Assembly: GCA_963920665.1 (NCBI GenBank)
Contig: OY987272.1
Span: 1,245,001 to 1,309,000 of the forward strand
Length of the DNA stretch: 64,000 nt
Reading direction: 5' to 3'
Source: Straminergon stramineum
Lineage: Eukaryota > Streptophyta > Bryopsida > Hypnales > Calliergonaceae
How positions within the stretch are numbered: the stretch's first letter is position 1; every line of letters starts with the position of its first letter. Positions 10,870 through 23,209 of this stretch are shown here, piece after piece. The notes under the pieces were generated by a model. The model worked only from the letters and a program-made list of their open reading frames with translations. It was not told the DNA's origin and ran no database searches. Position numbers and translations under genes: made by a program.

Positions 10870-11598
10870 TTTCAACAATTTTTGTTAGATATTGGTAAAG
10901 GCAAAACTGGTTCAGAGGTAGAGATACAACTCAAAATGGTTGAATAAGGAAATTCTATAGATGGACTCATTGATAAAAATTTTGATGACCTAGTTGATTT
11001 TTCTTAGTATGTAATTCTGGTTGTCTAGAATGATGATGCCCAAAACATCAACTAGAAAATCACTTATCACATGTTTGGTGATGTGCATCAATGTTCTAGT
11101 GTTGATTTTGTTCATGAGAATGATGAGCATGCCCATCATTACCTAGAAGAGTTTCTAAATTCTCTACAAGTGAGCGGTTTGTCACCTCACCAATTAAATC
11201 TTAAATATGGTCAATATGTGATGTTGCTAAGAAACTTGAATTTGGCAAGAGTTTTGTGCAATGGTAGTCACTTGTGGTTGTTGCAAGTGTCTCCATTTAT
11301 ATTATTGTATAAAATTGTAGAAGGGTGCCATCGTGGCCAAGATGTATTGAATCCAAGAATCACACATCATTGCAATGATAGTGGCTTGCCATTCACATTA
11401 TGTCAAAGACAATTTTCTCTTACTGGTGCTTTTGCTATAACAATCAACAAACAACAGGGCCAAATATATGACCAAGTTGGCATTTATCATATGTGGCTTT
11501 GTCTTGTAGTAGACATCTTGCAAACATTAAGGTTGTCAATGACAATTCAAATGCCGTGTGAATGGTAAAAAATGTGATTTATCATGAGGTATTTGCAT
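10870..11598 (+). pseudogene. Decayed PIF1-type helicase C-terminus (Helitron relic)
   Basis: The translated sequence follows the C-terminal half of plant PIF1/Helitron helicases: FQQFLLDIGKGK, YLEEFLNSLQVSGLSPHQ, LNLKYGQYVMLLRNLNL, LCNGSHL, the LPFTLCQRQF block, FAITINKQQGQ (helicase motif region) and the final VALSCSRHLANIKVV. It is broken by several in-frame stops before 11071, by a frameshift just before the VALS block at 11493, and by a stop soon after. The longest open piece is 11071-11568. The N-terminal helicase motifs and the Rep domain are absent. It is a dead fragment of a transposon or of a captured helicase gene; I saw no Helitron terminal hairpin. Confidence 0.85.
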
Positions 11599-13500
11599 AT
11601 CATTTGTTAGGTTGATTCTTACAAATATGAATACCTTAATTAGATGGATAGAAAAGTTCGGATGGAAAAGTTGAGAGTTTGTTTCAAACTTTGTATGTTT
11701 AGGGTTTATATACACTTTGTCGATGTCCCCTTCCATCCAACTATATTCTTTAGGTATCAATCATTATGTCATTGTCTCAATTGAGACAACCTATTATCAA
11801 TATTTATAATTAAATTATATTTCAAGCATTTTTACTATTTATATTTGGATTCTTCTTCATTCCAATCTATCTATATTTTAAAATGTATTCATCATTACAT
11901 ATTCTTCATTCATTAAAATCTATATTGTGAATTTCAATGTAGGCATGTTTGTAAAAAAATTTGTATGAAGATTTTAATAATTTTTATTTGAAGACTTATT
12001 GAAATTTATGACTTTGCATTTTATTATATGAAAATTCTTTCTAATCTCTCTAACAAAATAGTATGATAAATGCGTAGCATAGCATGTGCCAATTGCTAGT
12101 TCAACTCTAAAGAAAGTAACAACACTTAATAATGTTCAAAAATAAGGGCTTGAGTATGGTTTCTATTATAAAAGATAACTACACCTATAACCGATTGAAT
12201 AAGCAATTCAAATAAGTAACTCACCATGGTTTTTCATTATTATATTGAAAAAATTGCATTTATATGTTGTAGTCAAAAGAAGATTTTAGATTATCTTAGA
12301 ATGCATTTTTTAGACACCATAGGAATAAATTATGAACTTTCAAAGTGTTGAAAATAGGTGTTTTTAAAACTAAACTTAAACTCTCATGAATACTAAGAAT
12401 ACATTTTAGGCAAGAATCTACATGGGTTGGTTTTAGAAAGGAGTCACAATTAGGTGTTGTAACCTTATTTGTTCATTGAGTTGGATAAAAGTTGCTATAA
12501 ATTTTGTATGAAGGTAGCCGAATTCACCAACCAAAGCAATCTACCTATATCCTTCATTGAGTTGAGGAAATATATTTGTTTCTTCTATTGTGACCCCTTA
12601 TTGAATTGTGAAAGTTTTTGTTGAATCTTATTGTTGATAGTTCAAAAGGGATTTTAGATTCTTTTAGAATGCATCACTTGGACTTCTTATAAATAAACTA
12701 TGGATTTTTGGTTTACTCCAAATCCTAATTTGGAATGATTATTGAATTTAGACATGCCTTGTGCATGCAAGGAATTTCATTATGAGAATCATGTAGAAAT
12801 GTGTAGAAATTTAAAAATTAAATTATCACTACTTAAATAGGCACCTCTAATGAGGATGGTAGGCTCTCAACCCAAGCAATACACTCCGTGGTCATTGTGA
12901 AACCAATAGAAAGGCAAGGATTATATTTGGGTTGAGTAATTCTCTTCTCGACATTAGCAAAGAGCATATAGGGGAATCTTGGTGAGTAAGGGGAACCTTT
13001 AGGATGATTTCCAAGTCTTGTAAAAAAATAGGTGAGAGAAATGAATAGTCTTGAGCCAACATGGACAAAGCAAGTAGCATGCCACATGTGCTTGGAAAGC
13101 TAGTGAAAACATTCATCCACGATCTTACTTATTTTGGACTTTGACAAACTACTTTATACTGAAAGAAGAGGGTCAAATGTATGAATACTCCAAAACATTT
13201 AAGAAAACTTAACATTCATTTGAGTAGGTACAATTCATTTTCTAGAGGAATTGTTATTGCCCATTATGTCACCTCATTTAGCCCACAAAGCTACTTTTGT
13301 GACACCTTAAAATCCTCTCTTATTCTAACTTGGTCATTTAATTCTTCTACCATCATCTTCTTTAGTCTTCTCTCCATCATTCTAGTAGCTCCATATAAAT
13401 TTATACATGATTTCTTTCAAAAATAAGATCTTTCAACATGTTTCTAGAAAGTCATAAATATTCAATATTCACCCCAAATTGAATGAAATAGACCAATAAT
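11599..13500. other. AT-rich intergenic DNA, no gene seen
   Basis: Stop-rich in every frame. Segments near 12.06-12.25 kb resemble the 10.67-10.78 kb stretch (TCTAGAGAAGGTAACA..ACCTA and CAAAAATAAGGGCTTGA recur), showing that flanking sequence of the complex I locus was duplicated on the other side of the helicase relic. Confidence 0.5.
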
Positions 13501-13504
13501 ACTC

Positions 13505-13730
13505 TCAAGATGAATGAGAGTAGATAAGTACTAAATGAAAATATAAAATTGCAGAATGAAAGTATATAAGTGGTGAATAAAAATAAATAAGTGAGTAGAT
13601 AAAAATAAATAAATGCTCAATAAAAGTAAATAAGTGATGAATGAAAGTAGATAAGTGATAAATGTAAATTTGTAAGTGATGAATTTGTACTTTAAATTAG
13701 TTAGTTGGTTAGTTACTTAGTTAGTTAGTT
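13505..13730 (+). repeat. Degenerate minisatellite (GATAAGTGATGAATGAAAGTA-like) and TTAG repeat
   Basis: Units of roughly 20 bp with the cores ATAAGTG and GAATGAAAGTA recur from 13505 to 13690, followed by TTAGTTAG-type tetranucleotide repeats at 13698-13730. Confidence 0.7.
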
Positions 13731-13744
13731 TTGTTTGATACAAT

Positions 13745-14105
13745 GAGATCTAAGAAATTGTGAGTTCTAGGTGGCACTTTTGGTCCCATTGGAAAGCTCT
13801 TCATCAAGAAGGGTGCACAGACTCTGTTTTGTGGTGTTTGGACCTACATTGTGGAAGTTATTGAATTTCAAAATTTTTATGAATCAGTCAATTGAATTAA
13901 ATTATCTTTTATTTTGAAAAACCACTACTTTTGCATCACATGTCCACAAAACAAAGCCCTTACACTCCTTTGAATATAAAAGATATTGAATTTTAAAGTT
14001 TTTACAAGTTTAAATTTTAAATTTTTTTAAAAATTTAGATTTTGGTTGTGGCAATGGCACAAGCCACACTAGTAAAGTATCTAAGGTAGAAGGTCCTTAA
14101 AGTGA
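13745..14105 (+). repeat. Family D dispersed repeat, copy 1
   Basis: Shares blocks with 29465-29710: CATTGGAAAGCTCT..AGAAGG, GACTCTGTTTTGTGG.GTTTGGACCTA, GTGGAAGTTATTGAAT and GGCACAAGCCACACTAGT. Non-coding; probably an old transposon fragment. Its right end is about 285 bp upstream of the PHAX-like start. Confidence 0.65.
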
Positions 14106-14264
14106 CTCATTTTCAGAATAATTTTCCTGAGTGACAAATGAAATAGGCAGTTAAAAGTAGGAATCACATGAGGCTCCCAAGTGTCCCCTCCTGATACAAT
14201 GAAGAATACAATTGGTACATCGGAGAAAGCAATGTGGTTCAAAGCAACGCAAATTATAAATCTG

Positions 14265-14365
14265 TTAGGGTTTAGGTTTATCCTGAACCCCCTTCCCTTC
14301 TCTGTTTCCGTCCCCTTCGCAGAGGTTTTGCGAAGCTGGACGATGAGAGCACAAAATTAGGGTTT
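14265..14365 (+). promoter_or_regulatory. Two teloboxes upstream of the PHAX-like gene
   Basis: TTAGGGTTT occurs at 14265-14273 and again at 14357-14365, the second only 26 bp from the ATG. The pyrimidine-rich leader between them (CCCCCTTCCC, TCTCTG) is typical of a plant 5' UTR, so transcription probably starts close to the first. Confidence 0.5.
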
Positions 14366-14390
14366 TGCAGTATCCTCCGTCGTCCAGACG

Positions 14391-15455
14391 ATGGAGCATG
14401 ACAGCGTCCTAGACGCGATCTACGACAATTCCGACTCCGATTACGAGGACGACGCGTGCGATGACGACGACGGCGGAGAATTGCAGTCGGAATTCAAGGC
14501 TATGGACATTACAAGCTCACGGAACCCTAATCTCAGGGCTGAGCACTCTCTCCATGAAGCGGCAGACGAAGGAGCATCCCAAATTCGCGATTTCGAGCCC
14601 GGGAAGAATAACAATCCGAAGAAGAAAAAGAAGAAGCGACGGAAAGGCCCCAGCAATCAGAGAAAATCCGTGATGAGCCTTGAGCAATTCGTGGTGCAGA
14701 CGTGCCGACGCATCGATGAACCGAAATACCCGTTGTTCCGAGAAGCCGTGGAGCGGATCGGCATTGCGGCCATGAAGGCGCTTTTGAACCAGGTGGACGT
14801 AATTGAGAAGTGCGGGGGCCAAATGACAGCTGACGGGGTTCGTCGTCGGTCTGCAGGAGGTGTCTTGTGGAGTTTGCTTCGAAATCACGTAGGGCCTGGG
14901 TTGTATAAGGAGATTATGAAAGAGGGGAACCGGAAACACATTGAGCAGCAGAAAGCGAGGGCGAAAGAGAGAGAGAACAAGAGAGGGAATGGGAAACGGA
15001 TGCATGAGGACTTGGAAGTTGATCAGAGGCAGAATAGCAAGAGGCGTAGAACGGGTATGGACTTTGATCGATCAGTTTCGAGAGAGAGAATGCCGAGAGG
15101 AAGCTTGAGAGAAGAAGTGGACAATGTGCGTGCGCCCGCGGCAATACAGAACGCGTGGATTCAAGGGTTGAAGAAGCATGCGGAGAGAGGGGAGAAAGGC
15201 TCAAACCCTAAACCCTTAGATGGGAAAGGGCCCAAGAGACCTGTCTCTGAAAGACTTAGGATGACGGTGAGCTACGGGGATCTTGTTGAAGAAGGGGAGA
15301 TCGCTACAGATAGTCCAATTCGTGGGGTTACTGAGGTTGGGGACACTAGGGTTGAGAAGGGGGATTGCAGGGGTCAAATTAATGAAGAGTTTGAAGAGGA
15401 AGGTGAAGTAAAGGAGGATGGGGAGATGGGGGAGGAAGGAGAGATCGCTGATTAA
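14391..15455 (+). CDS. PHAX-like RNA-export adaptor protein, intronless
   Basis: A single 354-codon frame. Residues 1-35 are very acidic (SDSDYEDD, DDDDGGE). Residues 76-85 form a lysine/arginine run that looks like a nuclear localisation signal. Residues ~95-182 form the PHAX RNA-binding domain: FVVQTCRRIDEPKYPLFREA, then the hallmark DGVRRRSAGGVLWSLLRN and a helix reaching KEIMKEGN. Residues 182-240 are a charged Arg/Lys/Glu/Gln helix and linker, and the tail is acidic (EEGEVKEDGEMGEEGEIAD). In animals PHAX bridges capped snRNA, the cap-binding complex and CRM1 for nuclear export. In plants the domain is conserved but the export role is less certain. No CRM1-type leucine-rich export signal is obvious to me. 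The minus strand is open over part of the gene (14517-15005), a by-product of its composition. Confidence 0.88.
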   Translation: MEHDSVLDAIYDNSDSDYEDDACDDDDGGELQSEFKAMDITSSRNPNLRAEHSLHEAADEGASQIRDFEPGKNNNPKKKKKKRRKGPSNQRKSVMSLEQFVVQTCRRIDEPKYPLFREAVERIGIAAMKALLNQVDVIEKCGGQMTADGVRRRSAGGVLWSLLRNHVGPGLYKEIMKEGNRKHIEQQKARAKERENKRGNGKRMHEDLEVDQRQNSKRRRTGMDFDRSVSRERMPRGSLREEVDNVRAPAAIQNAWIQGLKKHAERGEKGSNPKPLDGKGPKRPVSERLRMTVSYGDLVEEGEIATDSPIRGVTEVGDTRVEKGDCRGQINEEFEEEGEVKEDGEMGEEGEIAD

Positions 15456-18400
15456 CTTCATTTCAATTGTGTCTTGGAATGGAGAGCATTGTGACTCCTT
15501 CATGCTCATGATTCCGAAGCTTTGGGGGGACTTTTGGAAGGCCTTTGCTACATACGACTGGACAGGGTTTGAGCTTGGTTTTTCCTTCACTGCAAACTGG
15601 AGGCTTCGCTATGAGCACGAATGTTTTATGGTTGTTCGTATGTGAGGACAATCTTTGCCGGATTGAAGTTGTTGATCGTCACGAACTCCAACGTAGGATC
15701 GTGATGCCGCATTGATGAGATGAAAACCTTGGCGTGTTTCGTCTGATCGTTTTTTGCCTGAAGATTTTCAACGAGTATGTGCCTCTTTCTTAGGCATTTT
15801 TCTTCAGATACTCTTTTGATACTCTTTTGATCAATTTTTAAAGGGCTCTAGAGTTTGTTTTGGAGCAGCTGCGGAATTAGGACTATCGGCTGAGGAGGCA
15901 TCTTCTCGATTTTGGAGAATCTTTGAGACATGAGAACTTCAGTTTCACAGGGTGAGGTTGTGATATAATTCTTCGAGGTAGGAATGGAAGCACTATTGAG
16001 GGCTTTTATTCATTGGAGCTCTCACTAATATTGCCTTACAATGAAGAGGAGCCATAACCATGGAATTGTTTGGTCACGACCTTGGTTTGTAGTGGATCCA
16101 ACTTCTAATTCGTGGCGCTTTTCATCAACTTCGCCGGGTTCAATCTCAAGCTCTGGAAGTAACGCAGCAATATCCGTGCACTTGAAGTAACTCAATCCAT
16201 GCACCAGCAGTGCCGCCTACCAAACGAGTTCTTAGCTTGTGCATTCACCAGTTAAAACTGCGTTTTGTTTGAGCAGGTAAAGTATGATACTTGATGTAAA
16301 GCACTTTTTTTAATACAATCCTGAACATTGTTTGTGTTTCATTCCTGATCTTGTAACCAGAAAAAAGGGTATCGTGATTTCAGGATGTCAAGAAGTGAGC
16401 CTGGTCTAGCAGCATAAGTGTTTACACCTTTAGTGATCGGTAAGCAACTTGGTTCTTGCAAAAATTGAATGGTTTCTATGGTTCTAAAGTGGTGAAATGT
16501 TTGTATGAGTAGATTTAAGGAGAACATGAAACTGAAGTTCTTGAAGATGACCTCAAAGGGCTGTATTCGTGCTAGACCAATGAGCTTACAGCGTGAACGT
16601 GAACCACAGCTGGAACAGGACAGTCGTCTGTAAGCGCCTGAACTCTTTGTACTGTTTAAGTCTTGTACGTCACCAGTAGGAACTGATCAAGAATAGCCTG
16701 TCTCCTCAAATTTTCGATAAAAGTGGATTTGAAAGAACATGAACTTTCGAGATCCACTGAACTCCCTCACTGACCACTCATCGATTTTTCTAGCTTTCTT
16801 GCTTCACGGTAATTAGCAAGATTATGCAGATCTTTGAATTACTCCGCTCTCAATAGACCAAATCCAGGGCTGGATATGGAGGAGTTGCATGCCAGAACAG
16901 GTAGCCAAGTTCGGACAGTGCAAGCAGCATTTGATAGTGGGAAAATTGAGGATACTCCTGTTATGCATGATGAAGACTGGCGACTTTACAAATGTGCAGA
17001 TGATCATGACGAATATGGTTAGCAGGTTGCCTGGTTCACCAACCAACTAAGGGTATATCTTAGTGTGGTTGAACTTACTGGTTATTCAGCACTGCATGGT
17101 TAACAGAAGGACAACTTTTCCTGAGACTGCAGTTTCCTTTTAGCCTTCATATTAGGTCTTCAGGAATAAACCCGCTTGGTTTGAAGTTTACCCAGAAACT
17201 CCTGTTCCGACCCGGGTAGACAAGCTTCAACTTTAGATGTGCTGCGACAGCGACCTCTTACTATTGAAGCCTTCTGGATTTCATCAGATACAAAAAGGCT
17301 TCGATCATAATGCAGAAATCGTAATGCAACCCCAGCTATGGTTGGAGTTGATCGGGCAGGTGTGGGCGAAGCTGTTGCTGTTGCGGTGTCGAGACTTCGA
17401 GACCAAGATATAACGGAAATATCCCTCTCACAAGTGTCTGCTTACTCTTTGAAGGACTGGGCCTGCGAATGCTTGCTGAAGTTCAAAAATTGGCCTTCAA
17501 CATTAAAGTTAAGAGGACTTAATCCTTTGTTGGATGCGTGGCGTGGTGCGTCTACTTTTACCTTGAAGTCGTCTCATGCACTAAAGCTGACTACGAGGTG
17601 AGAGGTCCTGAATGGGTGTCCTATCACAACGTGAATCAACTCAGCAGACATTCTAAGCACGCATTAATGGAGGTATGGTGGATAGACATTCTTTAGGATT
17701 CAGTCATGTTCGACCTTGAATATTGAGCGGAAGTCAAAACTTTAATTTTGAGGAGGCAAACAGAAATAAAGTTGGTTGCAAGAGAAAAGTGTTGCAGCCT
17801 CTCCTAGCAATTGCTACGTCATGAGAGTCCAGAATCCGACGGTCAATTCTATCTTTGATCGCTTTGCTCAAATTCAGGGTATTAGGGCCTCAGATTGTCA
17901 TTGATGATGTCATGATCTTAGAATGATGAAAATTTTTTACACCTAGTTGCTACTATTTTCCAGAAGTGTCAATATGGATCTCATTACTGGATGCAAATCG
18001 GTGCAATAGTGCAGTCTTTTAGGCATAAGATTCTGATTGAATTGAATGAAGGACTGATTGACATGTGCAGATCATAGTATTCTTGAAACAAGCGCCTAAT
18101 TAATACCCTGGCCCTATCTCCTGGGGAACAATTAGGGTATCCAAGATGTCTTCTTTCTTTAACACACTTCTCAACGTCTCGTATTCAACAATTTTGAAGA
18201 GGAAACCCTAAACATCTATGACAGAAATAGCTCTCTGATATTTGCTCCCAATTTCCCAATTAACGTTCAAGCCTTGTATGTGTGTGTTTGCCTGTTTGTG
18301 TCGCTTGGATTCCGCATTCGAGCAAGCACAAGGAATATGCTGTTGCCCACCAATCCCAAGCATATTGATTGAACCCAGATCATTTCCTGTTTAATTATAG

Positions 18401-18897
18401 GTTATCAAATGATAAGTGCACTTAAAAGAATATCTTACGATTGTCATGATAGCCTGTGAATTTTTTCAACTTTCAATGCATACTTTGTATGCTTGGGTAT
18501 GGTACAACCGTTCAATCTTGGCCAGATTAGTTCTACGGCCTTCCACTGGAGTAGCAGCTGCATCCGTCTTGCAGCTTGAGCACCTCAGAAGAATGTGCAC
18601 TCACCTTATTCATCCCTAAAAGGTACTAACACTACCAAAAAGAGCATCTCCTGAATCGTACATGAGTCTGTAGGGTGACTCAAAACTAATTGGTTAAATT
18701 TACATTCTACGGTGACATTCTACGCTACGTCTCATACATGGTCAGCAAGACGGTGGCCTCCGGCTCTGAAGAATAATGGGTACAAGTTCAAGGCTCTCTC
18801 TATGGTTTACATAATCACATCTGGAATTGCCCATTTGGGCTTTACTACTTTTAGAATGAATTCTAAAGGGAACCAATTCAAAATTGGGATACATAAA
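15456..18897. other. 3' flank of PHAX-like gene and spacer to the 7TM gene
   Basis: About 3.4 kb of moderate GC, less AT-rich than the repeat deserts, suggesting transcribed or formerly genic DNA. Only short frames occur. A 62-codon plus frame at 16834-17022 (NRPNPGLDMEELHA...DEDWRLYKCADDHDEYG) and an 87-codon one at 17338-17601 have protein-like composition but no recognisable family, and I cannot join them with convincing splice sites. They may be relics or exons of a non-coding or rapidly evolving transcript. A telobox-like AAACCCTAAA lies near 18200. Confidence 0.35.
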
Positions 18898-21800
18898 TCA
18901 TTTGCTGTATGATTGGTAGTGTACAGAGGCTTGCAAGCTTTTGCTTGAGCTCGACCTTGAATGCAAAGGTCGTGCAACCTCGCAGCATGGATTCTCAAAT
19001 GGGAGGAACGAGTAGTTTTTCAACCCCTTGACATCCACAGCAACCTCCTCCAAGTACCCTGCTGCTGCTGCTGCAGCTACTCCAGTGTTGTCTTCCTTGT
19101 GACATTTGGTATCCCAATGACAATATTCAGATATTTTCTTATTTTCTTCCGAGTTTGTAGTTGTTGAGGAAAGCTCCCCGCTGGCTCGGAGCCGGAGCTG
19201 CAGACCTTCGTCATGAGAGGAGGACGAAGGATCAGGCCACGAGTGTTGGAAATTGGCGGACATCTTAAACAGGCTATTGGGGATTGGATCATTGTCCAAG
19301 TCGGACACACCTGGATTCTGCACTATCACCAGCATGGGACGGTTCCTGTCACCTGTTCTTGAAATGGAAGTGGGCTGCATAGTCCATTACAACACAATAG
19401 TCAGATTCTCAACATTTGCAGTTGATGAACTCTTTAACAGGTTTTTTTCAGTGAACTTATGACAGTTTCAGGGACTTTTTAGAAAATATCATGAAAGGGA
19501 ATCTTCTTCAGGATTCATGGGGTCTCCCAGTGGTCTCAGTGATTATACACAGTATGCAAAGATGCCTCTTTGTGATCACAATAACCATTGAGAGACCTCT
19601 CCATGCTAATATTGATATTTTCTGAAAGTTCCTGTAACAGTCTAATATTACCCTGTTACAGGTTAAAAGGGAAATTAAAGCCGATATACATCGGCATTTA
19701 AAAGTTCTGAAGTCATCTCTATGACTAATTGCCTCTCAAAATCAAAACGCATAGACACTGAAGAGCATGGGATTTGCAGAGCCTCAGGGACACAGCTTCT
19801 CAATACCCAACATCGGTAGAGTAGACGGGAAAAAATGATAGCTCACCACTCCAATGTGCCATTCTTTGTAATCCAACTTTCTGAATTGCCTCTCATTCAT
19901 TTCCTGCAACAAAGCACCATCATGCAAAATCAATCAGTTGGAGAGAGTGGGTGAAAGTAGCCATCACTTTTGAATGGTAAATTTTCATCAAAATGAATCA
20001 TGAATATAAACATTGAGATGAAGTCTACTAAAGAGGGGGTGACTAAAAATCTTGAATTCAAATTTGGCTGCTTGAAAATATGTGAAGGATGTGCCAAACG
20101 ACAAACTGAAAAATTAGAGTTAAAAATCTCGATAGATTAGCTCGAAGAAGTGAGTCTATACTATGTCTGGGATAGAATGGAAGAGATGAATCTATCAACA
20201 GCGTGCAAAAGAGACTTGGTTCTTAAAGAGCTCACCACACTGTAAATTGGGGCCAAGGTGCGTTGTCCAGAAGTATTTGATGTTGGCATGACATTAAAAA
20301 AAGGAGTCTGTTCCCTTGATCTGAAGGTCCACCTGTTATGAGTAACGCGTATTGACATGTTATGTGCTATGTTACATTAGGGATTCTTCAGATTGCATAG
20401 GTCGAAGCAACAAGCTTCAGATAACAAGCTTATAATTTGAACCACCATAATGGAGCAAGTAAGAGTGAGATAAAAAATTTTAAATAATCCTTTGCTTTTA
20501 TGACACCTAATGATAACTACCGTGTTTGTTGCTTCGACCTGTGCAATCTAAAGTGACCCTTTAGTCTACTTCGTCTGCAATGATAGTGGTGTGGCTCTTA
20601 CACAACGGATCACAACAATCCTCCATATTGATAGCATAATAAAAATAGTTACCTTTTTATGTCCACTTGGCAGGAGAGACCTCAAAATCACAGAGTAGGA
20701 AAGTGGTAAAAGAAATGCCTCGAGGAATCTTACCCAATGAAAAAGAAGATGGTGACTTCTGTAATCTCTCGCACTAGGAGGCGCACCCAATACTCATTTA
20801 CAATGCTTTCTGTTTGAGCGTGCATCTGTTGAAACACAAATATCTTCGGTAAACTTTACGGTAGACTTCAGCAACTACATTGACGTGGATATCAGTCATG
20901 CATATATCAGACGAGGAGGCAAAGTTGGAAAATATTAGAGAAAATTTCTACGTATTAAGTATTATGAAGATGGTGAAAAGGCCGCCCCCGAGAATACATG
21001 CCCCAAGCATAATTAACACAATCGTTGTATACAGTGTAGACATTAAATTTACTCGCTTGCTCAGAGTACCCAACTTTAAGACAAATCAACAAGACCCCAC
21101 GTACGAGAATTTCAGCGACCACCATTGCCAACACCGCTCCTTGAAACTTTCTGCAGAGACAGTTTAGACAGAATTATTGTATACCAACATTGTTAACCTC
21201 CACTGCACTACAGACTGTACACCTAGATCTCTGGAAATACGACCTTCTCTGCAATGAAATTATGGAATACACTGCACACATGTCACACTACATTGACTGC
21301 AGAAATACTTGTCACACATTAAATCCATGTCATAGTCCTTGTATTTGGAACCACCTGCGATAAGATTAAGAGGTCAGGGTGTACCAAGCACCAGGAAATT
21401 TGATTTTGTGGCGTACAGTACTAGTCAACAATCTTGTGCAAGGGTCAAAGATAGAGTGCAACATTCTCTTGGTGGATAGCAGGGCACTAACCTGAACATA
21501 GTGTATTTGGTATGAACGGCGTTCTGCATCATGTGCACGCCCTCGGCCTGTATTTGCTGTAGTTGCTCTCTTAGCAGTGACAAGTTACGCGCAATGTGTG
21601 CCATAATCACATAGAGAAGAACCGCGTAAATGAATATTATGAGAACCTGCACACCAATGAAACAGCACTGAGCAATCAGCTCATTTGTACTCCAAAGATC
21701 AGGTACGTGCCTCACCGTGAGAAACCTACCATTTATCACCAGAGGTTTTCTCTTGGCTGAAGTTTTGCATAAGCAATATTGTGGGATTCAGCTGGAGTTT

Positions 21801-23209
21801 CTCGGTTGAGAATTAAGGTAAAGGATCTTATAACCGTTAGAGACTTTATCCCGTCTCTTATACCGACCTCTGTTAGTAACAGCAACTCATCTTTTCTTAC
21901 ACTTGGTTGGACTTATTATCAAGTGGCGTAATTACGTATGACTTTGGTAAATGTCTATGGCCACAGATTCTTTAATAGAAATGAAGTTGTCTACTGTCAT
22001 TTTTCGTGGTATACAACCTCCCACTTTGAAATTGTATAAGACATGCATACATAGTGATAAATTTTTTATCTCTGGCTCTTGTACCCAAAGATATCTCTCC
22101 ACAGCGCCGTTCATCTCTCCAAAACTACACTCCTACAGATGCTAAAATGCTTGAAGTGATACAAATAGTATCCTTTCTTAAATGTTCAGGTAAATGGTGC
22201 TTACAGCAAATTGAGGGACAGCAGCCTTGTAGCCCGTGAGGGTCAAATACAAGAGCGAAGTGAGGCCTGCAACGCTGCGTCTCTCCGTCAAGGAGAGTTG
22301 CTCGTGCATGATGCAATATCCATACGAGATTAACAAGAACGTCACGAAGCATGCTGTTTCGAAGAAGATTCGAGAAACGAAGACTCCAAACGCAACCCAG
22401 AAAGAACACGTCTTCAAATGTAAGCAAGAGTACCTGCCACAACACAAAACATGCTCAATCTCTCACAAAACATGCAAATATGACAACTACAATCCCAAAA
22501 GAGGTGCATCACGTTCTTCCAAGATCAACCTGATCTCAGATTCCAACTAAAGACTGGTTGCGAGTAACATCAAAAGGCTGAGAAATTAGAGACCGGCAAT
22601 GAAGGAAGACTTTCGTACCAAAAGACGAAGGAAAGGCCCATTACAAGGGACTTCATCGCTGGAATTACTGTTAACACCCACTGCAAATTGCTCGTCTGAC
22701 ATGCAACCAATGCCTACACACGTTAGCAAAGAATCAACCGCAACAGGGTTTGAAAGCTCTCAAATGAAATTTCGATTCACACATCCCTAGAACAAAGTAA
22801 AATATTCTCTTGAACCAATACATTGATGATCATACATAAACGAGCTGGAACGAACTCGCCATTCTGTAACCAACTCCCCCCCCAAATGTGCAAACTCTCG
22901 TCTAATCTTCTGAAAACCATCTTTTTCTGAGAATCTGGTGCTGGGAGAATCAAGAAAGAGAAGCATTGTGTGGAGAATCTTCGTTTGCATTGCAAAATTT
23001 CAGGAAGGCAAGTAAGTGAATACCTGCCATCGCCGCAGAGACCACGTATTAGCCGTCCACACAACTACCAAAAGCATCCATAACACAGCCAGCCCAAAGA
23101 AGAGGTTCGGCAAAGGGCGATACGTGTGGTCCCAGTCTTCCCCAGCAAGTATAGAATACCGCGGAGGTGCATTGTTGCTGTTCACTTGCGCTATAGCGAT
23201 GGTGTCCAT
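18898..23209 (-). CDS. Seven-transmembrane GOST / lung-7TM-like protein, eight exons
   Basis: Exons read on the minus strand are 23209(or 23269)-23024, 22695-22619, 22433-22205, 21646-21492, 21150-21053, 20809-20734, 20332-20236 and 19374-18898. Every junction is GT-AG and all phases agree, giving about 464 residues from the ATG at 23209. Hydrophobic segments in order: PLPNLFFGLAVLWMLLVVVW, LQWVLTVIPAMKSLVMGLSF, a stretch with SRIFFETACFVTFLLISYGY, LLYLTLTGYKAAV, LIIFIYAVLLYVIMAHIARN, FQGAVLAMVVAEILVRGVLL and EITEVTIFFFIGWTF. The FWY...SFW..FG motif, the SYGY motif and the terminal GWTFRSREQTPFF (compare GY.FRP..NPY) resemble the GOST/lung-7TM family of Golgi and endosomal membrane proteins. 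The luminal N-terminus is incomplete: the frame stays open upstream of 23209 as far as an acceptor-like site at 23270, and further exons may lie at 23.3-23.7 kb. The C-terminal exon is hydrophilic, with a poly-Ala run. Two introns carry transposon-like inserts. Confidence 0.75.
20380..20560. mobile_element. Tourist/PIF-Harbinger-like MITE in an intron of the 7TM gene
   Basis: Terminal inverted repeats of about 36 bp start GGGATTC / AGGGTCA and share AGATTGCA.AGGTCGAAGCAACAA (23 of 24 bases). TTA flanks both ends (20377-20379 and 20561-20563), the target-site duplication size and sequence typical of PIF/Harbinger elements. At 181 bp it has no coding capacity. It lies within the intron between the exons ending at 20734 and starting at 20332. 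Confidence 0.85.
21830..22175 (+). repeat. Family A repeat inside an intron of the 7TM gene
   Basis: Nearly complete copy from GTTAGAGACTTTATCCCGTC, through CAACTCATC..CACTTGGTTGGACTTATTA, to AAATGCTTGAAGTGATACAAA. It ends about 30 bp from the exon boundary at 22205, the same close spacing to an exon seen at 8.6 and 48.4 kb. Confidence 0.75.

Noticed and set aside
14517..15005. 162-codon minus-strand frame
   Set aside because: It lies antisense inside the PHAX-like gene; its Ser/Leu/Pro/Arg composition is a by-product of the sense codons.
22236..22550. 104-codon plus frame
   Set aside because: Antisense to the coding exon 22433-22205 of the 7TM gene and its intron.
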